Notes: a model not told the origin generated them from the letters alone. 64,000 bases of DNA from Rhodocollybia butyracea (GCA_015501585.1 JADNRY010000065.1:202254-266253); one strand, 5' to 3'; positions 1 to 12,628 are shown, counted from the first letter of the stretch. A program made the numbers and translations.

Positions 1-975
1 TGCTGACTCTGGATCGAGGTCATACAGCATACCTTTTCTATACCTCTAGCTTGTGATCTTGAGTTCGACTCATAAGTATTTATCTATGAGACCAGCCACT
101 GGTACAAGCTACATGAGTAGGTGTAAGTAAAGGAGCTTACCCTCAGTAGTGTACTTTGTATAAAGGACCGTACGTGCTGTTTATAGGTGGTCGACGCGAA
201 ACTGTCAGGTGAGGACTAGGGACTCGGAGAAAAGAAACGGTAGGAATAAATGATACATAAAAGAAAAAACCACCTTCCTCAGAGGATATTAGAGGATATA
301 CCAAACCCAGCCCGCTACAAAACACATCTCAACACATCTCATGTTCTTCGGAAGCAAAAGGCGGGGGGCAGAACTCCTTGGCATGAAGCCCCCCTTGACA
401 GAAACCCCCGATGGGAGCTTCTTCTCGAGCTGAAACCGAGTCACATTGCTATTGAACATGTCCTTTAACTCATCAAGGCGTTTGTACTGCATGTGGTTTG
501 TCCAAGGTTTGTCGGACAGTGGGCGGGGGCAGGGTGGTGGCAAGGTGGCGGGCAATTCAATACAGGTAATATACCGTACAATAGTAAATGATATCGCAAA
601 ATTATAGGCCATTGAATGTATCGGTGTGTTGGACAGTGGGCGGGGAGCGGAATAGGTGACGGGCAATAACATACGGCAGCCAGAATGTATAGAACAGTAG
701 CGACAAAGGCTCAAAGTCGGTACAGCACAATAGATGATATCATTGAATTATAGAACAATAGAGCACAAAATCAACAAAATCAACCGTGGGCTTCCCGCCT
801 ACCGTATCCATTAGCAATTACTTTGATGAATGCTCTTGTTCGTCTAAGCATAGAATTTTGAGTAATCAACAACGCCTAAAATTCAATTTGAGCGTGTGAC
901 AAAAAGCACACAGAAATTTAACGTACTACTATACAATTAACAAGTACAAACTACAACCAGTTTTAGGCCAGCCAA
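1..975. other. gene-free stretch with degenerate repeats
   Basis: No coding region could be supported. The stretch is AT-rich and holds two diverged copies of a block that starts with cagtgggcgggg (about 513 and 637), listed separately. A reading frame of about 140 codons runs on the minus strand (289-714), but it crosses the repeat and matches no family I recognise. The left end may hold sequence flanking a gene outside the window. Confidence 0.5.
505..760. repeat. two degenerate direct repeat units
   Basis: Two blocks about 125 bp apart share an ordered series of words: a cggacagtgggcggggg-like core (near 513 and 637), then ggtggcgggcaat / ggtgacgggcaat, then an AT-rich atgatatc segment (near 590 and 735). 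The order is kept but the spacing and bases differ, so these look like an old tandem duplication or two copies of a short non-autonomous element. No terminal inverted repeat or target-site duplication was visible. Confidence 0.45.
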
Positions 976-3601
976 CTAAGCGATGTTGCCTGATGGGAAC
1001 GAAGGAGGAGGCCGTGGACTTTCAAACGCTCCGGGCGCTTGATTCTGGTTCACGGATGATGGTCTTGGTCCACTTATTGCAAGTTTTGGCTGTGAAGGCA
1101 GCGCTAACCGCCCAGTTGCAGGTTTACGAGGACCGACGGGTGCTGCAGATGGCGCGCGCGAACCTGCAGTTGTCAACGGCGAAGAAACAGCGGGGGCCGA
1201 AGTTACGTTGCCAAGGAAGAAAGGCCGAAGTTGTGGATATGAAGTTTTACGAGTAAGTTCGGCAATAGTATTCACATCCTTATCCTCGTCATCAGCGATA
1301 CCCTGATCTCGAGCCTCATTAGCTAGTGGCTCTTCTTCTTGAGAATTTTCTATCTCGGGCTTAGGCGGTATTTCAGCTGTTAATGCCAAGGGTCTCAAGG
1401 AAGTGGAGCTATCGACCACTTCTGATGTTAATGGACGCGACGATGAGGGCAAGGTTAAATCTGGAAAGATCAGCTTAAGATATAATTTTCAGGGCACAAA
1501 CACAAACACAATTCACCTCCGATAAACGATGTGACGTCGTATAAGGTGGCATTGGAGCCAGTGGACCTGCCAAGTACCAGGCCAATTGGGGCATGTAGCG
1601 AATCAATTGAACCGTTCAAATCAAAGGACGAGGGCACGTCTCGACGAGATAACCTTGCTCGTTTTGCGCGTATCGCCGCCAAGGACGTTCGCGGAGGTTC
1701 AACGCCAACAGTTGGTGGATCAGGGAATACAGAAAGTGAGAACTCGCTACGGGCAGAAGATGTTGTAGCTGAGCTAATGGTGCGGTTAATGCGAGAGTTC
1801 GCAGAGCGACCCGGTTCTTCTTCTTGTGGTGATAAACCCTCGGGAAGCGCTTCTTCCATGGAAGGTGGGGAGAACAACCGGAGTGCCGCAATACTCCTAT
1901 CGAGTTCAGCTTGCTGTTGAATGAGCTCATCAAAGGAAGATATACTCGGCTCGCGTGTACGAGCCAATGATGAACCAATCGAGTTACGCTTCTGTCTGAC
2001 AATCCCATCGAGTCCATACACAGGAGACTCTGTCCTAGAACTATTGAAAGATCTCGTGTCGTCAGCAATGAAAGCTGGGTTTGGAGGAGACAGGGACAGG
2101 AGCGAGTCACGGCTCAGCCCATAGTAACGCAACGAAACGCCAGTGTAAGGTCGATCTGTCCTTTGATCTAATTCCGAAAGCAAAACAGACGGGGTATCGA
2201 CAGGAACTGGGGCAATAGGATCAATAAAGGGAATAGAATTGTGAGGGATATTCGGAGAAGGCGATGTCGGAGCATTTTGCTGTCCCGATTCCCGAATTGC
2301 CATGTGACTCGACTCTGCAACCACTGGCTGCACCGGGGGTGGTGAGACTATGATAAACCCAGCTTCGTTGGACCCAGGACCTGCTTCCACATCTTCTGAC
2401 ATTCGCCGCTCTCTAGATTTCAACCGAGGGGCAAGTATCCAAGAAGAAACCCGAGATACCATCGATGTTCTGGATTGAGGTTCTTCGGAAGTTGGAAGCG
2501 CACCAGAAGGAGCAAACGGCATTGTAGGTGACCGTAGATCCTGAGGTTTCTCATCTGACATTTGAATACTACTCGGTCGGGTGGGTCTGACTGGGATTTT
2601 GTAAAAAGCCACCACCAATAAAAAGATTATCATGATATAGACCTCGATTGCTTGAAGGAACCGCCCGAGAGTTGATTCCGAGAAAGAGACTGATTGAAAT
2701 AAGCGTGAAAATATTTGAGAAGTATCCAGGTATACTCACAGTGGGCCAACTGTCCAATACTAAGAGCAAGGTTGATAAGTAACGCAATCAATGGAACACC
2801 ATAAAACCGGAAGGGTTTCCACCAAGGCGACTCCGGCGATAAAAAAACATTGAGAAACACTTTCAGTATGAACAGAGCAGTGACCAGAATCTCGACAGTT
2901 GATTCGAGCATGTACACGGTACCAAAATGCCTAACCGCGATCCGCCAGATGATTTGCAGTATAGGAATCGAAAGAATGGCCGCCAACAGGATATACTTTA
3001 GGAAAATACCGAGATGTCCCCACCGATCCCATCTGGCGCTATGGGAGTTTTCCGCATAGTAAAAGTAGGCTTTTGGGTCACTGAAGTTCGCTGTTGGTGG
3101 TGGTTCTCCTCGTGGCCTTTCAGCAATAAAAGTCCACCAGAAGAGATACTTCAAACCCGTTCCAGCACTAAAACCCACTTCTCGTATGTTCATCAAAATT
3201 GTGATGCTCGAACTTATGCCCGTTCCTTTATCCACATTCAGGTTTCCTCGAGAAAGTAGTTGGGCCAGATCAAGGACTACGGCGCCGAAGCTGAATAAAG
3301 CAGTGGAATAAAGATATATGGAAAGCCTACATTGACGATTAGTATAAAGTTCGCAAGCAAAGACTAATCATGAACGCACAAATTGACACGTCTCATGATA
3401 AGCATGAAAGCGAAGAAAGCAAAGGCTACCAGTCCAACAGAAAAGAAGGGAATATCCGCAAGAACTAATTCGATCTAGAATTTTGCCTGTTAGAACCGAG
3501 AAGTAGTTGTTTCGGATTCCAAGACTCACTGCACGATCACTTGTGAGAGTGGTGCTGGCTCTGGGTACAAGAGCTTGAACCGTCAGGGAATGAACAAGCA
3601 T
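976..3601 (-). CDS. multi-pass membrane protein with long disordered C-terminal tail
   Basis: Function not recognised. Start ATG at 3601; the coding sequence ends with TAG at 976. Spliced exons give a short N-terminus, a hydrophobic helix (VGLVAFAFFAFMLIM), a second segment around LFSFGAVVLDLAQLL, an aromatic loop (YLFWWTF), then further helices (YILLAAILSIPILQIIW, VEILVTALFILKVFL, ALLINLALSIGQL, IMIIFLLVVAFYKI). After the last helix come roughly 500 Ser/Pro-rich, low-complexity residues with many SP/TP sites. Introns seen include one at 2651-2739 and one just before residues DLTLPSSSRP. I infer an integral membrane protein with a large regulatory cytosolic tail, of a kind common and uncharacterised in Agaricomycetes. 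The protein could begin upstream of 3601 if another 5' exon exists. Confidence 0.72.
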
Positions 3602-4380
3602 AGCGAAATGTCGACAAAGACCAGGTTGAATCCAGCTCAACTGTGAGTGAAACCAAGAGTTGACCTGCAAACCAATGGAATATGAAAGGCAACGAAAAGG
3701 AGCGATGGAACTGCTCCAGCTGAGTAGCTCAGCTAACTACTTTGTACTCCCTCGAAGAGTACAGAGAAGAAGGGGTAAGGAAACCGGCACTTTTATGCAT
3801 TATGGCTTGACGACAGAATCAAAACATCATTGGTGGAAATTTGTGAGGTTGATCAGATCTACCGTTCATTGATACTAGCGCTAATTTGGTGATTACCAAC
3901 ACTGTCTCACTTTATCTTTTTTCCTTACCAAAAGTCTCGTTTACAGTGCCTTCATGCAGCGTTGTCAACCAATTAGTACGGTCTGTCCCTTGTTTCTGGC
4001 CAAGCTGGTCAAGACTGTCCACGAACAACAAAAGGTTTAAGCGCTCACGATGTCTGTGGCACGATTCGCGATTCGTATTACCCGAGTTCGAAAAAAGTAG
4101 AGGAACATGCATCAGTCCATACACTACGAAACGCTACACACAGTGCTTAAGTGCGCTGCAAGAGGAGAGAGATATAGCATTCTGATCAAGATCCTTAGCA
4201 GTACTTTCCCTCGCAATGCCTTCCAAAGCGTGTTACTGACGTTTTAATGCTTCTCGCGGAACACTTTCAAAATTGACACAACACTGGAAATACATTTCAA
4301 CACATATCAAAGCACAAAAAGTCCATCGGAAGTCCTTAGATACCACCATCAGTTCTATTCTCATAAAGCTCTTCATCGAT
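3602..4380. other. gene-free stretch, promoter side of the membrane-protein gene
   Basis: This 0.78-kb stretch lies between the start of the membrane-protein gene and the stop of the LIM gene, both on the minus strand. Short frames exist but none has codon use, splice structure or similarity that I can support. It presumably carries the promoter of the membrane-protein gene and the 3' end of the LIM transcript. Confidence 0.5.
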
Positions 4381-7280
4381 TTATTGATTGTCCCCTGTTC
4401 CAGTCATTTGTCGCACCAAAAACATCCCACGTCCTTCATCAACGCTCTTTGATGACCTCATACCAATTACACTCTTTGGACGTGGTCTGAATGACCCTAG
4501 CTGTTTGGTAGGACTCAGACTTCGCGTTGGGCTCAACCCTCCGCCAGTGAGTTGCTTCAGGAGCGGACCATTTCCGTCTCCACCACTAAGGCCAGTGAAT
4601 TGTCGTGCCAGAGTGGTTGTACCAGTATATTGGGGTGCGACTTTGTTTAGTGCAAGGGGTGCTCGTGTAGGCGACCATTGAGAAGAAGTAGGTGCTGCGG
4701 GAAGGAGGAGCTAACATCCAGAAAGGTCAGCTAGTCCAATATAATACTTGTTCAAAACTCACCCAGCACTCTCGACAGTACACAGCGTTTTCGCCGTCAG
4801 TCTTGGCTGCGGAGTCCAGTCTTTTACCACATCCGGGTTCACCTTTCCTGCGCTCATCCCGGCCTCGGAGAACACCCTTCGCCGGTTTTTTTCTCCCCCC
4901 ACAAACAAGACACATTATGTGCCATCTGGTACCATTCGGTCCTTGAACACTACGCTCTCCTTCACTGATACCAAAGAACACTTGTGGCACAGATTTGTTG
5001 CAACCAGGACAGGCGTTTGAGCTTCCGAACCTCAAAGACGATGCCGAGCTTGAACTAGACAATATAGGAGCGCTTTCAGGGGGCGGGTATACCTTGAGGA
5101 CACATACGAATTTGAATTGGGAGAGGATGGCGGCGAAGGCGAGGAGAGTGACGAAATCGACTTAGAGATAGTGTGTGTGCGACGTACGGGTAAAGCCTGA
5201 GTGGGAGGATCGGGGGCCTTTGGCACGGCGATCTTCGCCGGAGGTACGCACTACATCGACAGAAAAGTCAGTAAAACTCATATCGTGAACATCGAATGGC
5301 TTACATCGACGTGGCATGGGCCTCCTTTTCCTTTGACAAATGCAGCTTGTTGCTGTGCTCCCTGCTGGAACTCCAATCCGCAGACAGAACAAGTAAAACA
5401 AGCAGTGTGGTAAGTTTTTAGAGCTCCCGTATCATCAGGGACTGTAAGGTATCGCCCTCCTTCACGTACAGAAAACAGTTGCTTGTGACACTTGGCACAA
5501 CTGTTCGACTGTGATGCAGTCTGCTCCACTCTCGATCCTGTTGAACGGGGTTTAGGCAGCGGTTTTCTTGGGACAGGCGCTTTACTGGGAGTAGTCACAG
5601 GGGTAGTCTTTGTTGAGGAAAGACTTTTGTGTTTTGGCGTGTTATCTGGAGTATTCAACTGACTGTTCGTCTCTTCAATAATTACGTCGTGAGTATCCTC
5701 CAGAAAGCCCGAACGAGCATAGCGGGTCCCAAGACCTCGGCCGTACAGCTTGGCGACCAGAAAGGCATCATCTCCTTCGCCTGATAGGCGTGGAGGTGAA
5801 TCAGGACCCACAGACGACTGAGTAGCAGAATCGGAGTAATCCGATATTAAATCTGGGGTCCCAGCTTCACTAGGGCTGCCTAGAAGTTTATTGGGGAACG
5901 AACTGAGTGAGCCGGATGATCGCGAGATGCGCAGTCGTGAACGAAGGACAGACGATGGTGGTGAGTGAGCCGGAGAAGCCTGAGAGCTGGAAGTCGACTT
6001 CATGAAACGTTGCTTCATTTCCTCGACTTGATCAGCAGTTACAGGGGAGGAAGGACTAGACAATCCTGTCAGCTGAGCAATGAGAAGTGAAGCTCGGTTA
6101 CGGCTTTCTTCCGTGTCTGTTCGCGAAAGACGTTCGCTGCGGTTTAGTAGCGGACTGGAGTCAAGAGTCGATACGGGTCGTCGAGGAGAAGGTGAACGAC
6201 TTAGAGAGTCGTAGCGATTGATCTTAGGGGATGTAGCAAGCATGCTGAGCCTTTGAGAAAGCTCTTCCAATGCAGGACTGGATTGGCGACTCTTGACGAT
6301 ACCCAAACGCTGTTCTAGCTCCTCCATCGCGGGGCTTCCTTCTCTGCTTTTAGAGTCAGGACTACTGAGACCGCCTAGATTACGCATTGGACTATCCATG
6401 CGAGCCGTGCTAGTCCGGTTCTTCTTTGGAGTACTGTCTCGCTTTAAGCAGCTATCGAAGCACTCTGCACAAGAAGGCTTTCCAAGAAGATCCACCATTG
6501 GCGAGTCACCGATATTTGTGCCGCAGCCTTCGCAAGTAAAGCAGCCCTTGTGCCAATAAGCACCACCGGCTTGGATATACGGTCCTTCTGATTTCAAAGC
6601 TAGAACAGCTCGAGAGCAGCCCGGACAGTCTCCTTTCGCACCTCCATTGAGTGCAAAACAGTCGCGACAAAGGAAACGCATAGGCTTAGATGCTTCTCCG
6701 TATGGTTCCGGATAGATAGTGCTGTCTGGAGGGAATGCGGTACCACAAAAAGCACAGGCGTGAGATGCCAGCGATTCTTTGGATTGCAACACTGATCCAT
6801 AAACCTTAGAAAGAGAGCCGGTGCTATGTGAATTGAGTGAAGGGAGGATACCAGATTCTGGAGAAATAACTGTTGAGTTCTTCAATGGTGAAGGAGGACG
6901 ATTTATCTGAGAGGTAGTCGCCGTAATGTGTTCTGTGACACGTTGAGCTATTGGGTTTGATGAAGATGAAGAGTAGGACGATAAGGGACGGGGAAACCGT
7001 TTAGTGGGCGAGGATGATGATGATGACGTTCCTGTAGTGTTGCTCTTTACTGCGCTGGTGTCTATTGGCTGAGGCTTCCTCGAAGGGGATTTGGAAACGT
7101 AAGTTTTCGCCCAAGGATCATTCGGCTTTTCTTTCCAGGCAACTACGGGAGCCACAGCCGTTCCACCGCACTGTCAAACTGGATTATTCGAAAGGCCGAA
7201 GAGGTAAAAGCCCGACGTACCTTGCAGCGGTCACCAGCCGCTGACGATACTATCTCACCGCATCTTCTACAGAAACCCAT
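4381..7280 (-). CDS. LIM-domain protein with N-terminal zinc-knuckle-like motif
   Basis: Start ATG at 7280 and stop TAA at 4381. The first exon encodes MGFCRRCGEIV..RCK and is joined across a 50-nt intron to CGGTAVAP, giving a C-x2-C...C-x-C knuckle at the N-terminus. A Ser-rich linker leads to a LIM tandem at roughly residues 160-260 (CAFCGTAF, FLCRDCF, CPGC, HKGCFTCEGC, CAECF). A long Ser/Pro linker of about 330 residues follows, then a third LIM (CAKCHKQL, HTACFTCSVCGLEF) that continues over introns, and a fourth Cys-rich unit (CPGCNKSV, WHIMCLVCGG, YCRECW). The tail repeats QYTG, RQFTG, KQLTG and RQMTG. LIM modules are protein-binding zinc fingers; the layout recalls fungal paxillin/Lrg-type polarity proteins, but orthology is not certain. 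A cytoskeletal or polarity scaffold role is inference. Confidence 0.82.
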
Positions 7281-8923
7281 TGTGCGCAGATAGATTGTCT
7301 CCAAAAGCCAAACCTCCTTGATACTCTGGGTCGAAGATGTAGTTAGAACAAGCAATAGAGAGTTGAACCTCAGGGATACGGTCACATGTCCTTCGATATC
7401 GGAGCTGTCGGTCCGGATCAGTTACTTAGCACAGATGTACTTATATGGCAATCGTCTGGATAGATCTGCAGCGTGAGGTTTTAGTTTACAGTACAAGCTT
7501 ATGACCCGTGACTACGTCACGGAGAGCAAGGAAGGAGGTGATGGTGGTACCATTGAACCTGGAATACCTGGGTTCTGTCAGAGGTAAATGCAACACACAT
7601 TGCGCTGCACCTGTGTACCATAATCTATAGATGCACCCAGCCCTGGACTCTGCTGTGGCAGAGAGATTTGCTGGAAATAAGTAAAAGATGAGCATACGTA
7701 GCTTTACAACTCCAGAAGAGTACAAATTGCTGGCTATATGATGTACTCACCCTAACCATGCTTGATTCTGGAGTGAAAAGATAAAATCCTGCTCAAATAC
7801 ATGCGGATGATTGGTGCTACTGGGAGTTGTACATGTGATGGCAGCCAAATGGTACTGCAATTGAAGGTTATCAACCTTGCAGAGACCCACAAAAATTCAA
7901 TTGTTTTGGTGATGATAGCTACTACAGGGGAGCTCCAAAGCAGGCTTTCAAGTTTCAAGGGTTGAATTTTTGAAGCATTTCAATCTACTAATGAAAACAA
8001 CTTCTTGCCTTTATTGATGATCAAGGACTCGAGATCTGGTTGGGGATCTGGGCGGCGGGATGTACGCCTGCAGGTAGTCCACAGAAGGAACAGCTTCTGT
8101 ATTTGTACATGAGATACTATTGAGCCAGATGAACCTCATACCAAGCACGGCCCAGAACCATATTGTTGCTACAGATCACTGCGCAAATTGTGGAAAGAGG
8201 TCAAAGCTTGCGAGGTGTGGTACATATTTGAAAGCTTCTATTAGATTGTCAGGAAGCGGATTCTGGGAAGTATGTTTCCCGCCTTTGTTTATCTTGTGAT
8301 GCTGCTGGATGACTTATCATTGTGTTATCCAGAAAACATGCCTAAGTTGTACAAATCAAATTCAGTCAATCGGGAAGCTCTTCTTTTCTTCCTGTCTAAC
8401 ATATGATTGTTTACACTTACTTACCTTTCTCAGAGTAGTAGATCTACAAACATCTACAGTAAAATATGAACATACAGGTTTATACGGTATTTGCAGTAAG
8501 TTTACAGCATGGCGATTTACACGGATCCGGTTCTGCCGGCAGCCGCGCTAGATCTACTTAGTCACTATTACCAATCAAATTTAAGCGCCCCGACCGAATT
8601 TAAAGTATAGGATGTAGTAGTAATAACTGGAGTCATGAGTTAAAACGACATCATATCCAACTTATCTTTACCTAATACAGCATGTACAAGTACTTATTAA
8701 TATTGTGTGGCCAATGTGTGTTAATTACTAGGCAGTGGGCTGGAGTCAAGTTCCATTGTGTGGTCCAGCGATTTCCACACCCGTAAAAATAATGTTTAGG
8801 CCTGGAGTTACATAAGGACAATGGAACAGAGATTGTAATATTGTAATCCCAAAATGACCAAAGGCTCCTAAGATTTCTTGAATCCTATAAAAGAGCGCTG
8901 GTTCCGCAGACAACTTCATCGAA
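7281..8923. other. 1.6-kb gene-free stretch
   Basis: No supported gene. Frames on both strands are short, lack plausible splice partners and show no recognisable motif. The first part should contain the LIM gene promoter on the minus strand; the last part contains the promoter of the F-box gene, including a TATA motif. The rest is AT-rich and may be relic sequence. Confidence 0.5.
8886..8892 (+). promoter_or_regulatory. TATA box of the F-box gene
   Basis: TATAAAA lies 38 bp upstream of the ATG at 8924, a short distance that implies a very short 5' leader. It is the clearest TATA element noticed among the promoters of this window. Confidence 0.55.
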
Positions 8924-10352
8924 ATGTCCCTTTCCACTCTTCCACAAGAGATTTTCGATAAAATTGTTGATTATGTGGATGAACCCCGGGTCCTTCGCAC
9001 ACTAACCCTAACTCATCGGTTCTTTCTTCGCCCAGCTCAAACACATCTTTTCGGGTGCACGAGTATTGTCAATGTTGCCACAAAGCCCGCTTGCCCACTG
9101 GATCCTTGGGAACTCAATGACCAGAGCCTTCAGATAGTGTCCCTCCTTAAATCATCGTTAATGATTCCCTCGGTCATAACCCAACTTACCCTGTCATGTC
9201 GAGGCTCCGAGGCGCACACAAAGGAGTTCCTCTCCTATCCTCTCGGAGGTCTACGGTCCTTACGACTGTTGGGGCGGCATTTCCTAGGCACTATGACGAA
9301 ACGAAGGTTCAAACGTTACCCGCATTCCTTCAACACAGTCCCTTTTTACAGGAGCTTGAGATCTCAGACGCTGTGATTGGAGACCTACGACAGATATTTC
9401 CTTTCCCTCTAACATGTCCGAGTTTACTTTCGAATCTTGACGCGTTGACAATTGAGAACATTGATTACTGTCCGTCTCAGGCCAAATGGCTCTGGCGCCA
9501 CATTGAAGATCTTCTTTCCTTCACTCCCCCTATCTCATCGCCCGTCATCCGACATCGTCTCACCCGGCTCACGTTGGGCCCCCAGCCGGATCCGGAGATC
9601 CTCGAATTTTGGTTCCTGCATCCTCGGTCAAATTTTGAGCTCAGTCATATTTTATCAGAACCTGAAGTGGGATGTGAATGCAACGCATGCACACGCCATC
9701 TTCGAGAGCTCTGCTTCTTACCACTGGGGCTAGAACTCTCTGACCCATATATCGAAGTTCTCAAAGCAGTTGGGAATGACCTGACCAGTGTAGAGTTTAT
9801 GCGAGAACATGATTGGCAACCAGGTAAGCAAAGTTTCGAAAAATCTGCAAACATTTGACTCTCAGCTACCTTGTAGTCCCTCTGCTATATCACCTTTTTC
9901 CAAATGTCACCCATCTTACGATTGGGTACGTATGGAATGAACCAGGGTGCCTCCAATGGATCGAGGATTTACTTCGTCACACAAAAGTCAATCATCTCAC
10001 ATTTTGCCTGAATTATCGCGACATTCAAATTCTTGAAGAAGATCCTAACCAGGGTTACATTGACCCACAGGACAATGGGGGACACCAAGAGGAGGATGAC
10101 GGGGGATCTACGAGCAATGGTGGCTTTGTTTGGGACTTTGATCAAAATCTTGCAACATTTTTGGAAGATTACGCTGACAGGAAGATAAAGAGAAATTGCA
10201 ATGAGAAACTCCGCATCTCCTTTGTGACGAGGCGTAAGTCTCAAGGGAGACATCTAACAATTTGCAATCCTGGGGACTGTGCGCTAAAGGCTGTAGCTAT
10301 AGCTCGGGATATCGGAATGGTCGAAATGGGCATGTATTTGGTTGAGGTATGA
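8924..10352 (+). CDS. F-box-like protein, reading frame broken once
   Basis: The ATG at 8924 opens an N-terminal F-box-type helix run (LPQEIFDKIVDYVD, then TLTHRFFLRPAQTHLF), followed by leucine-rich segments as in basidiomycete F-box proteins. F-box proteins recruit substrates to SCF ubiquitin ligases through Skp1. The first frame stays sensible to about LRSLRLLGRHF (near 9285). The family-like sequence then continues in another frame from about KVQTLPAFLQ (near 9305) to WQP. No acceptable GT..AG intron of normal size restores the frame, so a single-base indel is the simplest reading. A normal intron follows at 9824-9876, which joins WQP to VPLLYHLFPNVTHL and runs to the stop at 10352. Expansion and decay of F-box genes is common in Agaricomycetes. 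This may be a young pseudogene or a sequence error. Confidence 0.68.
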
Positions 10353-10492
10353 TATCTCTCACTAGATCGCTTTTTGTATACGCTTGGTAGTCCTATCACT
10401 TTATGAACGACGTTAGAATCATAAGATCATGCAGTATCATAGCTTTGCGCGAGTTGCTGGGTTCCAGTCTACACGTTCAACCTGTGAATGAT

Positions 10493-12628
10493 TTAGTCAG
10501 GCAGTAACTCCCTTTTCAGCATTTCACCCACCATATCTGGTGTTAAATCGGCTATTTTGGCAGCACCCATCAATTGCATAGCGGTAACTATCTCCCGTTC
10601 CAGAATGCTGATGAGCTTACGCACACCGGTTTCGCCATATGCCTGTTTTTGAAAAATCAGCGGGAGCCAGATAGTGTGTAGAACAGGCATACACTTTGAG
10701 CATAAAGGAATGGTCTACCAAGACCCACGGCTTTGGCCCCAAGGCATGCAGCCTTTACTACGTCTACGCGATATGAGCGAAAAAAGATCACTGATATAGC
10801 CATTTAGTCACATACCAGTTCCGCGACGGATACCACCTGTTGTCCGACAAGCCCGTGAGTGAACCGAGAGCATGCAAGACGACGCCAATAAAAGACTTAC
10901 CATCGATATATACTGTAAGGAAGGAGATAGTCTAAAGTTAATCGCGAATGTAACGTCATTCGGAAACGGTTTACCTTCCATTTTGTTGAATACTTCCGGA
11001 TGCTGCGTTCGCAGACGGTATAGGGTTTCGAGCGGTGGGAAAGAGCTTTAAGATGATTTAGGTATGCCCTATCCTCAGTAACCTAGGTGTTGCAAAACTT
11101 ACAATTCCAGTTGTCGTCCTATATCTATCATTAACCCTCAAACACAGTTCAGATTTTTACTCACACACCTCCGTGATTAGAAATAAGTATTCCGTCTACA
11201 CCAGCCTCACATGCAAGAACGGCATCCTGCATACAGCTCGTCGTTAGAGAAATCGAGGCTAGCAGAGATAATTATTTTCATACCTCCACTCTTTGAATAC
11301 CCTTGATCACTATCGGTAGTTTGGTGACGCTTCGAAGCCACGGAATAGTCTGGGTAGGTCAATTAGAACGACTGTATAAAGCATGCGGGTTTTTCAAACC
11401 TTTTCCCATGTCATGTCTCGATCGTCATTGACAATCAAGGCTCCTGCGGTACCAAGGCCAGAATTTGTGTCAGCAGCCCCCTCACCGTCATTGTAGACTT
11501 TGGTGCCATTTTCCTGGTCATCGAGGAACCAAGGACTTTTTATGTCAGTTTCTCGATTCCCGGGGACTATAGCATCCACAGTCAAGAAGATAGCTTTGTA
11601 CCCCAACTGTTCGACTTCCTGAATTCGCTTTAAGGCTATTGCATCATCCTTGTGCTTGTAAAGCTGGAAGAAGAGTGTTTGTGAAGGGGAGGATGCTGCT
11701 GCGATTTCGGCATAAGAAAGAGATGCATTCGAAGAAACCATTTGAATGATTTGAGATGAAGCACAACCGCGGGTTATGTTAATTTCACCTAACACGGAAA
11801 TCAGTCATAAGACGTTACAATATGACCGTGGACACGAACCAAGGGGGTGTCCCAGCTTTGCGAGTGCAGCTCCGCATACGAATATTGGAAGTGCTGTTTT
11901 AAAACCCAGGATAGTTGTTGAGGGATCACAGCGGGATACAGGCCGCATTACGCGAGCTTTAAAGAAGAATCTACTGAAAGCCCGGGCATTTTCCTTGAAA
12001 CCTAAACCCAAGGTTCAGACCAAATGTCAACAACTTTATCAACACTGACTAATTTTATCGTCCGCGGCAGAGGAATAGTAAGACATTGCTTTGTGCGGAA
12101 GGACTTGCTTTGCGACTTCCTAAATATATCGTCAGACCAGCGCCTACCTACAGAGTGAAAAAATGATTACCTCTATATCAGCTAGGCTGATGATGCGGTT
12201 TAATAGTGGGCGCTTCTTCATAGCCTGTTCTACACGGATTTCGTCTTTAGTTTTCCTCTTCAAAGATTCTTCCTGGGCAAGGTATCTGGACGCATCGGCA
12301 TCGACGGGGCCTAGATGCTGAGATGGAGAGAGGTTCTTGTCAAGGGCGTCCGACGGATGTATAGGTTCATATACGCTTGTGGCATCACGTCCAGCGTATT
12401 TTAGAATGATAGCGGAGCCTCCGGGGTGTTCCTACACAAATAAGCATATCGGTATGTTCCTTTGATAATAAACATACCTGCAAGAATTCCGTTACATCGT
12501 ACACTTGGTTCTTGATAATAACCCAACAAGATCTACAGGAGTGTAAGTGGGGACTCGAAAAAATTTCGACAAACCAAATATTACTGGACGTTGTTATGCT
12601 TGGAAACCTCCTGCAGTGACCACGGCAT
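10493..12628 (-). CDS. L-lactate dehydrogenase (cytochrome b2)-like, cytochrome b5 + FMN domains
   Basis: Start ATG at 12628 and stop TAA at 10493. Residues 1-90 form a cytochrome b5 domain with the heme ligands visible in EFLQ-EHPGG (across an intron) and in YEPIHPSDALD. An FMN-dependent alpha-hydroxyacid dehydrogenase barrel follows: PIFVCGAALAKLGHPLG, the TRGCASSQII strand, TVDAIVPGNRE, PIVIKGIQRVEDAV, GILISNHGG with the catalytic His-Gly-Gly, DGGVRRGTD-type phosphate loop, and GETGVRKLISILEREI near the end. This domain order is that of fungal Cyb2, which oxidises L-lactate to pyruvate and passes electrons to cytochrome c in the intermembrane space. Unlike yeast Cyb2 there is no N-terminal presequence: the b5 domain starts at once, so location is uncertain. 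A glycolate or mandelate oxidase activity cannot be excluded from sequence alone. Confidence 0.88.

Noticed and set aside
40..80. B-box-like gagttcgactc as a tRNA
   Set aside because: No matching A box, cloverleaf or acceptor stem could be built around it.
289..714. 141-codon minus-strand frame near the left end
   Set aside because: It crosses the degenerate repeat and shows no domain, codon or splice support.
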